From the NCBI GenBank assembly GCA_964477445.1, contig CAYZED010000010.1:8612-72611 (forward strand): DNA of 64,000 bases, in the 5' to 3' direction. The translations under genes were made by a program, and so were the position numbers. The stretch comes from CAYZED01 sp964477445. GTDB lineage: Bacteria; Bacillota; Clostridia; Lutisporales; Lutisporaceae. Position 1 is the first letter of the stretch. Each line of letters starts with the position of its first letter. Below are positions 56,592 to 64,000 of this stretch, piece by piece. Under the pieces are notes generated by a model, which was not told the DNA's origin, ran no database searches, and saw only the letters and a program-made list of their open reading frames with translations.

Positions 56592-57656
56592 TTGTCTTGC
56601 ACAAATACAGAAATCTCGGTCTTAAATAAGAGAAATACCAAACTTAGATTCCTGTTAGTGGGTATTATTACATTTTTGATTTCAACCTCGATTTCGATTT
56701 TAATAAATACCACAGTCTATGCTATTCCTTTTGAACCGGGAGTATCAGGAGATGCAGCCACCCAAAAAGTTGGAGAAACTAAATATAGCGAAATAGTTTT
56801 TGTTTCTGGAGAAGCGCTTCTTTTTACCGGGAAAGTTTCTATTACTGAGACAAGTACAGGAAAAATAACTTTTGTGGCGACTTTGACAAACTCGGCTAAA
56901 AAAGGCACATTGACTCGAAAGTTCGTTTTTAATTCCACAGAGAATAAAAATAGTTCGGGTGGACAGACTCTGAGAATATATGCTTTGGAATCGGGGTTCA
57001 GCGAAGTTATTAAAGTTGGAAATGATTCTTATGTTCTTTCTGATTATTATTTTAGTGGATCATCAGTAATAGATGACAGAGCGCTGATTAACTATACAGC
57101 ACTTTCTTGGAATGGTAAGAAAGTTTATTCAAAGGCTGGAGTTGAAGGAGCACTTGAAATAGATATAAATTCAGAAAATAATGGATATATCACAGATTGG
57201 AGTAGCACATCCGTTTCATTAATTGATTATCAATATACATGGAATACAGTAGATTCAATCACAGATAAAACAACTTCAAAAGTTGGAACAGCTAAGGTTG
57301 CAGTGTCAGAAACGAAAACAAAACTGTTTGGATATATTGCGAATTCATCTTTGTCGATGAGTTTTAGTGGAGGGTATAATATAAAAAGCATTAGTGAGGG
57401 GACCATAGCTTGGAAAAGTGACCTGCCAGATTTAAATAGTGCAGCTGGAATAGAGAAGAGAATTAAACAAAAAAGCAGTACTAAAGTCACCACAGTTCCG
57501 GTTCAAACTAGATATTTTGTTCCGACAATAAAAGATGTTGCAAAAAATTATTGGGCATTTGATCCCATTAAGAAAATGACTGCTTTGGATATTGTCTCAG
57601 CCAAAGAGAATATCCTTTATATAAATATATTCTCGCAGCGGTTAATACAGAAATGA
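56532..57656 (+). CDS. Second SLH exoprotein, 5' part (frame breaks before the end)
   Basis: 374 residues counted from the first ATG of the repeat. After the MTDK repeat and a polar stretch comes a signal-peptide-like helix (LRFLLVGIITFLISTSISI, about residues 38-56, then NTTVYA), so this is the N-terminus of a new protein and not the end of the one before. A beta-rich domain follows (FVSGEALLFTGKVSITE). Near the end an SLH domain begins (IKDVAKNYWAFDPIKKMTAL) and is then lost, ending at TGA 57656 in an unrelated tail. The SLH sequence resumes in the next frame (see 57653). Which ATG is used cannot be told, as the upstream region is in the gap. Confidence 0.7.
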   Translation: MTDKMTDKMTDKMTDKMTDNLSCTNTEISVLNKRNTKLRFLLVGIITFLISTSISILINTTVYAIPFEPGVSGDAATQKVGETKYSEIVFVSGEALLFTGKVSITETSTGKITFVATLTNSAKKGTLTRKFVFNSTENKNSSGGQTLRIYALESGFSEVIKVGNDSYVLSDYYFSGSSVIDDRALINYTALSWNGKKVYSKAGVEGALEIDINSENNGYITDWSSTSVSLIDYQYTWNTVDSITDKTTSKVGTAKVAVSETKTKLFGYIANSSLSMSFSGGYNIKSISEGTIAWKSDLPDLNSAAGIEKRIKQKSSTKVTTVPVQTRYFVPTIKDVAKNYWAFDPIKKMTALDIVSAKENILYINIFSQRLIQK

Positions 57657-57997
57657 TGGAAGCATCTTCGCCAAGGAAATTCAGCCCTGACAGTTATGTT
57701 ACACGCAGCTATGCTGTGAAAACTATAGTTGGCGCATTTGGATTTGAAGACAACTCTACAGAATCATCTGTCTCAACGTCATTTGATGATGATGATTTAG
57801 TTCCAGCAGATGAAAAGAAAGCCATGAATATCGGTTATTCAATGGGAATAATAACTCCTGATGAATATAATAGAATTGAACCAGACAGAAGATTAACAAG
57901 AGCTGAAGCAGTTGATATGCTCCTAAAACTTGTAAAATACTTACAAACCGATATTAGAAAAGATTATAAAGAAAAAGTTGTTGATTTCATTTTGTAA
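57653..57997 (+). pseudogene. 3' part of the same SLH protein, in the shifted frame
   Basis: 114 codons from ATG 57653 as they stand. In the same frame, reading back to about 57602, the sequence PLYKYILAAVNTEMMEASS continues the SLH domain begun upstream. It then gives KFSPDSYVTRSYAVKTIVGAF (end of one SLH) and a second SLH (ADEKKAMNIGYSMGIITPDE...RLTRAEAVDMLLKL). The switch must occur between 57572 and 57656, most likely near 57605-57620, and equals one missing or two extra bases. I see no classic slippery heptamer, so an assembly error or a true mutation is more likely than programmed frameshifting. Reinitiation at the overlapping ATGA (57653) is also possible. Confidence 0.65.
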
Positions 57998-58012
57998 AAC
58001 CTAAATATTTAC

Positions 58013-58041
58013 TTGAAAACAGAATAACTGAGGTGTATAAT
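58013..58041 (+). promoter_or_regulatory. Consensus promoter of the small transcription unit
   Basis: TTGAAA (58013-58018), a 17-nt spacer, TATAAT (58036-58041). Transcription would start near 58048. An 11-bp unit AAAAAGAAATT repeated three times (58074-58106) lies in the leader. Confidence 0.7.
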
Positions 58042-58118
58042 TTAAAAATCGAAAAAGAAATATAAATGATTCGAAAAAGAAATTAAAAAGAAATTAAAAA
58101 GAAATCAGCGAGGCAAAA

Positions 58119-58235
58119 ATGTTTTATAAAATTATACCGGTTGTACCGGATATAAAATTTAAAAATAACATTTTAACTGGCGTGTTTTTTGCAAAGAACT
58201 CCGGATACGGGATTCCTACCCCTAAAATCAGATAA
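58119..58235 (+). CDS. Putative 38-residue small protein
   Basis: Too short for most gene finders. ATG 58119 is preceded by GCGAGG at 6-nt spacing and the frame ends at TAA 58233-58235. The product starts MFYKIIPVVPDIKF and ends YGIPTPKIR: hydrophobic-basic, with no cysteine and no classic signal peptide. It sits between its own consensus promoter (58013) and a strong terminator that begins 10 nt after the stop, so it looks like a complete small gene. The alternative is that the region is a structured RNA or attenuated leader of pyrG. I do not recognise the sequence. Confidence 0.45.
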   Translation: MFYKIIPVVPDIKFKNNILTGVFFAKNSGYGIPTPKIR

Positions 58236-58245
58236 AAAAATTAAC

Positions 58246-58297
58246 TTACGCGGCGATTACGATTTAATTCGTGAAGGCCGCGTAATTTGTTTTTTTT
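58246..58297 (+). terminator. Strong intrinsic terminator between the small ORF and pyrG
   Basis: TTACGCGGC / GCCGCGTAA stem (9 bp) with an inner 6-bp stem TTACGA / TCGTGA, then TTTGTTTTTTTT. It could also act as a pyrG attenuator, but an anti-terminator was not identified. Confidence 0.85.
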
Positions 58298-58395
58298 AAT
58301 AGATAAGTTTTTTAATAGATAAGTTTTTTATGAAAAAATATACCATAATCAAGATTCCAATTTATGCAATACCATAACCAAGATTCCAATTTGTT
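58298..58395. repeat. Two tandem duplications in the pyrG upstream region
   Basis: A 16-bp unit AATAGATAAGTTTTTT is present twice (58298-58313, 58314-58329). After a few bases, a 29-bp unit (58341-58369) is repeated with small changes from 58370 to 58395. They lie between the terminator and the pyrG Shine-Dalgarno. No gene is present. Confidence 0.8.
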
Positions 58396-58448
58396 CAAAA
58401 CTCATAATATCAAATCGATAACTAAAAAACTTTCAGGAGGATAAAGGT

Positions 58449-60062
58449 ATGCAAACAAAATACATTTTTGTTACAGGTGGAGTAGTTTCATCACTAGGGA
58501 AAGGGATAACGGCAGCGTCTTTGGCGAGATTATTAAAGAATAGAGGACTGAAAGTAGCTCTTCAGAAGATGGATCCGTATTTAAATATGGACCCAGGTAC
58601 AATGTCTCCTTATCAGCATGGAGAAGTTTTCGTTACAGATGATGGAGCTGAAACAGATTTGGATTTAGGACATTACGAAAGATTTACCGATGTAAATGTT
58701 ACTAGAAATAGCAATGTAACTACGGGGAAAATTTACTGGTCGGTTATTAGTAAAGAAAGACGAGGAGATTTTTTAGGTGGAACAATTCAAGTAATTCCCC
58801 ATATAACTAATGAAATAAAACATTGCATACACAAAGTTGCAAAAGAAACCTCTCCAGATGTTGTTATAACTGAAATAGGTGGTACTGTTGGGGATATAGA
58901 ATCTCTTCCTTTTCTTGAGTCAATTAGACAAATAAAATATGAAGTTGGGCGCAGCAATGTTTTGTTTATTCACGTAACTCTAGTTCCTTACCTTAGTAAA
59001 GCGGGAGAACTAAAAACAAAACCAACACAGCATAGCGTCAAAGAGCTAAGAAGTATTGGTATTCAGCCAGATATAATTGTATGTAGAACCGAAAAAAGCA
59101 TTTCAAAAGACATGAAGGACAAAATTGGTTTATTTTGTAATCTTGAGGGAGATTCAGTAGTAGAAAATTTAGACGCTGAAACATTGTATGAAGTACCGCT
59201 TATGCTTGAACAAGAGGGGCTAGATAAATTAGTCATAGAAAAACTTGGGATAGAGTGTGGGCCTGCAGACATGGTGGAATGGGGCAAAATGGTAACGAGA
59301 ATTAAGAATCTTGAAAATAAAGTCAAAATTGCCTTGGTAGGTAAATATGTTGAACTACATGATGCTTATCTTAGCGTAGCATCGGCGTTAGCGCATGGTG
59401 GGTATTCAAATAATGCTGATGTAGAAATTGAATGGATTCACTCAGAAGATTTGAATTCAGAAAATATTGACGTAATTCTTAAAAGTGTGGATGGGATATT
59501 AGTTCCTGGAGGATTTGGGGATAGAGGTATTGAAGGGAAAATACTTGCTGCTAAATATGCTAGAGAAAACAAAATCCCTTATTTTGGAATTTGCTTAGGA
59601 ATGCAGATTGCCGTGATAGAATTTGCTCGAAATGTACTTGGACTAAAAGACGCACACAGTAGCGAATTAAATGAGACAACAGCAAATCCAGTTATAGATA
59701 TCATGCCAGATCAAATTGATATTGAAGACAAAGGTGGAACTATGCGATTAGGCTTATATCCTTGTGAAATAAAAGATGGTTCTAAGTCAATAGAGGTGTA
59801 TAAATCAAAATTAATTAATGAAAGACATAGACACAGATTTGAGTTTAATAATAAGTATAGAGAAGTTTGCAAAAACGCAGGAATGGAAATAGTCGGGACA
59901 TCGCCAGACGGAAGATTGGTAGAAATGATAGAAATCATTGATCATCCTTGGTTCATTGGATGTCAGTTCCACCCAGAATTTAAGTCGAGACCTACTAGCC
60001 CACACCCACTATTTGAAGGACTAATTAAAGCAGCACTAGAAAAAAGAAGATTGAAGCTATAA
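58449..60062 (+). CDS. pyrG: CTP synthase PyrG
   Basis: 537 residues, RBS TCAGGAGG, full length. N-terminal synthetase domain: KYIFVTGGVVSSLGKGITAA (P-loop), DPYLNMDPGTMSPYQHGEVF, GGTVGDIESLPFLE. C-terminal class I glutamine amidotransferase: PGGFGDRG, FGICLGMQ with the nucleophile Cys, and HPEFKSRP with the catalytic His. It makes CTP from UTP, ATP and glutamine, the last step of pyrimidine nucleotide synthesis. The upstream region has a strong terminator and repeats, but I could not confirm the GGGC-start slippage control known from Bacillus pyrG. Confidence 0.97.
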   Translation: MQTKYIFVTGGVVSSLGKGITAASLARLLKNRGLKVALQKMDPYLNMDPGTMSPYQHGEVFVTDDGAETDLDLGHYERFTDVNVTRNSNVTTGKIYWSVISKERRGDFLGGTIQVIPHITNEIKHCIHKVAKETSPDVVITEIGGTVGDIESLPFLESIRQIKYEVGRSNVLFIHVTLVPYLSKAGELKTKPTQHSVKELRSIGIQPDIIVCRTEKSISKDMKDKIGLFCNLEGDSVVENLDAETLYEVPLMLEQEGLDKLVIEKLGIECGPADMVEWGKMVTRIKNLENKVKIALVGKYVELHDAYLSVASALAHGGYSNNADVEIEWIHSEDLNSENIDVILKSVDGILVPGGFGDRGIEGKILAAKYARENKIPYFGICLGMQIAVIEFARNVLGLKDAHSSELNETTANPVIDIMPDQIDIEDKGGTMRLGLYPCEIKDGSKSIEVYKSKLINERHRHRFEFNNKYREVCKNAGMEIVGTSPDGRLVEMIEIIDHPWFIGCQFHPEFKSRPTSPHPLFEGLIKAALEKRRLKL

Positions 60063-60073
60063 GATTGAAGCTA
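60048..60073. repeat. 14-bp-period duplication across the pyrG stop codon
   Basis: AGATTGAAGCTA (60048-60059) is repeated at 60062-60073. More degenerate TTGAA...TAGTAG copies follow up to about 60100. The pyrG stop (60060-60062) lies between the copies. Confidence 0.75.
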
Positions 60074-60129
60074 GTAGTTTGAAATTAGTAGCTTGAATAT
60101 AAAGAATCGAATTGAGGAATTATTTATAA

Positions 60130-61002
60130 ATGGGAAAAATTAAAGGATACGTATTTTTAGCGTTTACAATTTTAATGTTTAGTACTTTTGAAGTGGTTTC
60201 ATATCCACTGAAGGCGTTTATGGGACCGTTACAGCTAACATTTTTAAGGTTCATAATTGGCGGCTTGAGCTTGCTTCCTTTTGTACTATTAAATAGAAAT
60301 GAAAACAAACTCAAACGAAAAGATTATTTTTACTTTGCAGTGTTGGGAGCATTAAATGTGGGTGTTAGCATGGGATGCATGCAAGCAGCGATTTTCTTTG
60401 GTAAAGCCTCCACTGCGGCTGTAATTGTCAGCTCGAATCCTATTTTTGTTATGATGTTTTCAATTTTTTTGCTGAAAGAAAAACTTGAAAAGAACAGGCT
60501 GATTGCGATTTTATTTGGCTTAGTTGGTTTGATTTTTATTGCAAGTAGGTATAATTCAGGAGGAGATAGTTTCGCTGGAGTTTTTCTAGCTATTTTAGGC
60601 ACAGTAGTCTTTGCACTTTATACTGTTCTTAGCAAAATGAAGTCTGAAAATGTGAGTAGTATAGCAATGATTTCATATTCATCGATTTTTGGCAGCCTGG
60701 TTTACATACCATATTTTATTGTAAGTGGTATAAATCCTATAAACATTCCTTCAGAGACCATAATTAGATTATTGTTCTTAGGCGTTATTGTTTCGGGTTT
60801 GGCTTATTATACTTATATTGAAGCATTAAAAATACTGGGTGCTGGAAAAGGATCAATGGTATTTTTTTTAAAGCCTGCAATTGCAATTATTCTCGCAGCA
60901 ATTTTTTTAGGTGAAATTATCAAAATTAACACTATCGTCGGATCACTACTTATATTAGTAGGAATGTTTATTAATTTTTTTGTTAGGAGAAGAAATGAAT
61001 AA
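60130..61002 (+). CDS. EamA/DMT-family permease
   Basis: 290 residues, RBS GAGGAAT. Ten membrane helices in two EamA halves: FEVVSYPLKAFMGPLQLTFL with RFIIGGLSLLP, then ALYTVLSKMKSENVSSIAM and FFLKPAIAIILAAIFLGE, a typical signature (LKP...A.....GE). Drug/metabolite exporter family; substrate unknown. It overlaps the DUF362 gene by 8 nt, so the two are co-translated, and it lies 67 nt after pyrG. Confidence 0.9.
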   Translation: MGKIKGYVFLAFTILMFSTFEVVSYPLKAFMGPLQLTFLRFIIGGLSLLPFVLLNRNENKLKRKDYFYFAVLGALNVGVSMGCMQAAIFFGKASTAAVIVSSNPIFVMMFSIFLLKEKLEKNRLIAILFGLVGLIFIASRYNSGGDSFAGVFLAILGTVVFALYTVLSKMKSENVSSIAMISYSSIFGSLVYIPYFIVSGINPINIPSETIIRLLFLGVIVSGLAYYTYIEALKILGAGKGSMVFFLKPAIAIILAAIFLGEIIKINTIVGSLLILVGMFINFFVRRRNE

Positions 61003-62182
61003 AAAAAGTAAAGAAACAAGCACTGTTTTTATCGATAAATGTTCAAAATACGAAGTTGAAAAGATTAAAGAAATAATTTCAGAAGCGATTTCTAATTTTC
61101 CGGAATTAGTCGAAAAAATTAAGCCAGGCGTTAAGGTTTTGCTTAAACCCAATTTATTAAAAAAGAATAAGCCAGAAGAAGCTGTTACAACTAACCCGGC
61201 TGTTGTTGAAGCAGTCGCTAAATATTTTATTGAACGCGGGGCAAAGGTGATAATTGCCGACAGCCCAGGTGGTCTTTATAATGAAGGGGTAATGAAACAA
61301 ATATACTCTATAACAGGTCTTGTGGCTGTGGCGGAGAGAACTGGTGCAGAACTAAACTTTGACTTCGGTTCGGTTGAAGTTGAGAACAAAAAAGCACTTA
61401 AACTTTTTAAAATGCATGTCATAAATCCTATTGAAACTGCAGATATTATTATTAATATCGCGAAACTGAAGACACACTGTATGATGACATACACTGGCGC
61501 CGTTAAGAATTTATTTGGTGTAATCCCAGGCCTTACTAAGGCAGATTACCATTTGAAGATGAAGAACGAAAGAAATTTTGCTGAACATTTAGTGGATATT
61601 TGTGAATATGTAAAACCTGATTTAAACATTATTGATGGGATTGAAGGAATGGAAGGAAATGGGCCATCGGCTGGCGAAAAGCGAAAAGCAGATATGATCA
61701 TTGTTTCTGACAATGCATATAGTGCTGATATAGCAGCGTGTAAGGCTATTGGAATAGAAGGAATTAAAGTTCCAACTATTGAAGTAGCAAAACTACGAAT
61801 GATCAATGGAGCTGATGAGAAAAATGTCGTTTACATAAAAAAAAGACCTGAAGATATGGATATTTCGCCATTTAAACTTCCGGACTCAAGTGTAAGTATA
61901 ACTTTTGTGGGAGGAAGAGTGCCAAAATTTGTTGAAGATTTTGTACTAGAAAGACTTAGGCCAAAGCCTGCCATAATTAAATCGAAATGCATTAAATGTG
62001 GCGTTTGTGCAGAGGTTTGCCCCGCTAAAACAATAAAAATTATAGAAAAGAATACAGATTATCCTGAGATCGAGCTTTCTGAATGTATTAGATGTTTCTG
62101 TTGCCATGAACTTTGCCCGAAAAAAGCAATTGAAATAAAAAAGAATCTTATATATGAAGCAATCCTTGGTGGCAAGAAATAA
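60995..62182 (+). CDS. DUF362 / 2[4Fe-4S] ferredoxin-domain protein
   Basis: 395 residues from ATG 60995, with AGGAGA 5 nt upstream; a TTG at 60980 is earlier but contains that site. The DUF362 domain (about 1-300) includes VLLKPNLL, TNPAVVEAVAKYFIERGA, AKLKTHCMMTYTGAVKNLFG and IIDGIEGMEGNGPSAGEKR. The C-terminus has two ferredoxin motifs: CIKCGVCAEVCP and CIRCFCCHELCP, with PKKAIEI. Probably a cytosolic electron-transfer or metal-handling enzyme; some homologues are annotated as CoF-type or lactate-related, but the function is unsettled. Confidence 0.9.
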   Translation: MNKKSKETSTVFIDKCSKYEVEKIKEIISEAISNFPELVEKIKPGVKVLLKPNLLKKNKPEEAVTTNPAVVEAVAKYFIERGAKVIIADSPGGLYNEGVMKQIYSITGLVAVAERTGAELNFDFGSVEVENKKALKLFKMHVINPIETADIIINIAKLKTHCMMTYTGAVKNLFGVIPGLTKADYHLKMKNERNFAEHLVDICEYVKPDLNIIDGIEGMEGNGPSAGEKRKADMIIVSDNAYSADIAACKAIGIEGIKVPTIEVAKLRMINGADEKNVVYIKKRPEDMDISPFKLPDSSVSITFVGGRVPKFVEDFVLERLRPKPAIIKSKCIKCGVCAEVCPAKTIKIIEKNTDYPEIELSECIRCFCCHELCPKKAIEIKKNLIYEAILGGKK

Positions 62183-62187
62183 ATGTA

Positions 62188-62265
62188 AGTATTTATGTTA
62201 GTATTTATGTTAGTATTTATGTTAGTATTTATGTTAGTATTTATGTTAGTATTTATGTTAGTATT
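62188..62265. repeat. 12-bp tandem array after the DUF362 gene
   Basis: Six perfect copies of AGTATTTATGTT plus half a copy, starting 5 nt after the stop codon. No spacers. The Asn/Thr/Ile frame on the reverse strand is a shadow of it. Confidence 0.95.
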
Positions 62266-62350
62266 AATCGAAGCGGTTATGTAAAATTGTGCTACCATAT
62301 GCTATAATTTATTTTACAAATAATATTTTGAATAGTATTGGTGAGAAATT

Positions 62351-63574
62351 ATGAGAATGAATAAAAGTGATTTAAAGGATGTTCAAGTAACTATTGATAT
62401 AAGATCAATAATTAAGAGACCAGCTATATTTGTAGCCTGTTTCTTAGTTATATTTTTCGTATATAGCTTCTTAGTTTCAGATTTGAACATAAGTGCTAGC
62501 CCTGAAGAAAAGGCATCAATAGAGTTCAATAACAAGATTTATCAAAATATTGCCATTAAAAATATTAGTGGAGATGTATATTTTAACTTGAATTCTCTTA
62601 AAAACATTATAAAGGTGGGCATAGCAGTAAATACCATTGAAAATAGTTTAGTAATAGAAACCAATGGAGTAGACGCGAATATATTTTGCATTGAAGAAAA
62701 ATACGCTACTAATAACCCAGGTGGGTTTCCGATTATTAGCGGTGACGAAGTGTATCTTTCTGAGGTTTTCGTAAAAAATATTTTGAAACATGAAATTTTC
62801 CATAATTTAAAAAGCAACGTTTACGTATTCACGCTTAATAAATCAGCTAGTAGTTATGAACAAAGTAGAAATAACAGCTTGATAGAAAACGATGGACTAG
62901 TTAAAAATGATGGACTAGTTAAAAACGATAGTGAGTTGATTAAGACCAATACCGAGTTGATTAATGGTGACAATTTATCTGCATTGCCGAGCAAACTTGT
63001 AGCATACCTTACTTTTGATGATGGGATCGACCCGAAAATAACGCCTGAAATTTTAAGTATTTTAAAACAAAAAAACGTTAAGGCTACTTTTTTTATAATC
63101 GGTAACACGATAAAACAAAACACAGAGATTCTTAAGAGAATTGTTTTAGAGGGCAACTCAATAGGCAATCATACCTTTTCGCACGATAGTAGTATTATTT
63201 ATTCAAGCGTAGATAGCTTTGTTAATGATGTAAAAAAAACAGATGAAGCTTTTATGGAAGCAGTGGGCAAAACAACATTACTAGTCAGGCCACCATACGG
63301 AACAAGACATATAGGAGATTTAAATATTGAAAGCTATTTTTCTAATAAATATAAAATTGAGTATTGGAATATTGATAGTAGAGATTCTGTAGAGAAAGGA
63401 ATTACACCAGATAAAATACTAAGAAATATAAAAATAGGTACATATGGAAAAGAAAATCTTGTTATTCTTATGCACTGCAGCGGGTCAAATAGTAACACGG
63501 TAGTAGCACTTCCATTAGTAATTGATTGGTTAAAGAACAGTGGCTATTCATTTTCAGTCTTAAAAGAAAATTGA
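62351..63574 (+). CDS. Membrane-anchored polysaccharide deacetylase (NodB domain)
   Basis: 407 residues, RBS GGTGAGAA. An N-terminal cytosolic tail and one membrane helix (about 26-46) are followed by an extracellular region resembling a copper-amine-oxidase-type N-terminal domain (about 57-150). A polar linker carries DGLVKN twice, encoded by an 18-bp repeat (62891-62926). The NodB homology domain follows, with TFDDGID (metal Asp), NHTFSHDS (HxxxH), RPPYGTRH and a late VILMHCSGS. The set of catalytic motifs is intact. It likely removes N-acetyl groups from peptidoglycan or a wall polysaccharide at the outer membrane face. Confidence 0.9.
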   Translation: MRMNKSDLKDVQVTIDIRSIIKRPAIFVACFLVIFFVYSFLVSDLNISASPEEKASIEFNNKIYQNIAIKNISGDVYFNLNSLKNIIKVGIAVNTIENSLVIETNGVDANIFCIEEKYATNNPGGFPIISGDEVYLSEVFVKNILKHEIFHNLKSNVYVFTLNKSASSYEQSRNNSLIENDGLVKNDGLVKNDSELIKTNTELINGDNLSALPSKLVAYLTFDDGIDPKITPEILSILKQKNVKATFFIIGNTIKQNTEILKRIVLEGNSIGNHTFSHDSSIIYSSVDSFVNDVKKTDEAFMEAVGKTTLLVRPPYGTRHIGDLNIESYFSNKYKIEYWNIDSRDSVEKGITPDKILRNIKIGTYGKENLVILMHCSGSNSNTVVALPLVIDWLKNSGYSFSVLKEN

Positions 63575-63667
63575 AAATGAAATGGAAGAACAATCTAAGA
63601 GTTAAAGAATTTTTAAAAAGATGTTTATTGCTATTGTTCATACTTTAGCTTAATATAACTTCAAAAG

Positions 63668-63706
63668 CCAACATTCAGACACTTGTTTTTATGAATGTTG
63701 GTTTTT
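63668..63706 (+). terminator. Intrinsic terminator of the deacetylase gene
   Basis: CCAACATTCA / TGAATGTTGG perfect stem (10 bp), 14-nt loop, then T5. Confidence 0.85.
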
Positions 63707-63765
63707 CCATTGTTACAGTTCACACATTTTCTATTAGTTATTATTAAAGTTATATTAAAACTTCA

Positions 63766-63794
63766 TTGACTCAAGATAAAAAGAATGCTATGAT
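63766..63794 (+). promoter_or_regulatory. Promoter reading toward the right edge
   Basis: TTGACT (63766-63771), 17 nt, TATGAT (63789-63794). The RNA from about 63801 has no open reading frame of note. It contains a perfect small hairpin CCTACT-GGT-AGTAGG near 63838-63856. Apart from this and the next promoter, the stretch 63707-64000 holds no gene that I can see. Confidence 0.5.
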
Positions 63795-63977
63795 TATGTT
63801 CCAGCCATAAAGAATGACTCTATAAGAAAATTGCTAATTGCCTACTGGTAGTAGGGTTATAGGGTTAATACACTATATATAGACATGTTGTTTCATGAAG
63901 AATCTTCTATTAAAAAGCTTTAAAAAGTCATTAATAAAAGAAACTAAAAAAACATTAAAGAAAATGAAAATAATATG

Positions 63978-64000
63978 TTGACATGGTTCGTAAGGCTGTG
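63978..64000 (+). promoter_or_regulatory. Partial strong promoter at the window end, rRNA/tRNA-operon-like
   Basis: A perfect TTGACA (63978-63983), preceded by an A/T-rich UP-element-like stretch, with exactly 17 nt left before the edge; the -10 box would start at position 64001. A tandem promoter pair with an A-rich upstream region is typical of stable RNA operons, but the gene itself lies outside the window. Confidence 0.45.

Noticed and set aside
53475..57656. One SLH gene running through the second gap
   Set aside because: A signal-peptide-like helix appears after the gap, which marks the beginning of a new protein; frame continuity across 10 placeholder N is accidental.
62059..62298. 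Reverse-strand frame rich in Asn/Thr/Ile
   Set aside because: It is only the reading of the 12-bp tandem repeat; no RBS and no known domain.

Overview
The window is AT-rich DNA with AGGAGG-type ribosome binding sites, frequent TTG and GTG starts and many hairpin-plus-T-run terminators. It also carries S-layer-homology (SLH) proteins, MprF, UvsE, a TetM-like GTPase, YkvI and DUF2284/DUF362 iron-sulfur proteins. Together these point to a low-GC Gram-positive anaerobe of the class Clostridia; I cannot name the genus. It is a draft scaffold: two runs of exactly 10 N (50567-50576, 56519-56528) are placeholder gaps inside repetitive surface-protein genes.

Layout. 1-9.4 kb: end of a cupin regulator; an MNT/HEPN pair; an alkaline-phosphatase-superfamily enzyme with two MFS permeases and tadA; tRNA-Ser(CGA) followed by a structured element that mimics its 3' end; DUF2752 and TM2 membrane proteins; a Phd/ParE toxin-antitoxin pair; a DUF234-type ATPase. 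9.5-19.3 kb: mprF, a nitronate-monooxygenase-like flavoprotein, a CHASE4-GGDEF-HD-GYP protein, small unknowns, an S41-like protein that lacks catalytic residues, tRNA-Ala(GGC) and a YhcG/DUF1016 nuclease. 19.4-37.2 kb: 5'-nucleotidase, a predicted toroid protein, an amidohydrolase, a PLD-DEAD helicase coupled to a MazG-like pyrophosphatase, a transglutaminase/LRR/InlB-repeat exoprotein, a TetM-like GTPase, uvsE, a rhodanese lipoprotein, two transporters, a B3/4 protein and an alpha/beta hydrolase. 37.3-44.1 kb: a signalling cluster with a hybrid histidine kinase carrying two REC domains and an Hpt domain, a REC-adenylate cyclase, and a REC-degenerate-HD gene broken by one in-frame TAA. 44.1-47.3 kb: aldo/keto reductase, DUF2284 and an M20 hydrolase. 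47.5-58 kb: giant IPT/TIG protein and two SLH proteins. 58-64 kb: an isolated 38-codon transcription unit, pyrG, an EamA permease, a DUF362 ferredoxin protein, a polysaccharide deacetylase, and two promoters reading off the right edge.

The genes cover cell-surface construction (IPT and SLH proteins, deacetylase, MprF), second-messenger signalling (probable c-di-GMP and cAMP) and DNA repair or defence modules. The least expected structural signal runs across the whole window: short tandem duplications, mostly 10-15 bp, sit on or just after the stop codons of at least seven genes, while other short repeats with periods in multiples of three sit in frame inside at least five coding regions. The best candidates for something undescribed are that pattern, the tRNA-Ser mimic, the 38-codon unit ahead of pyrG, and the helicase/MazG-like pair.
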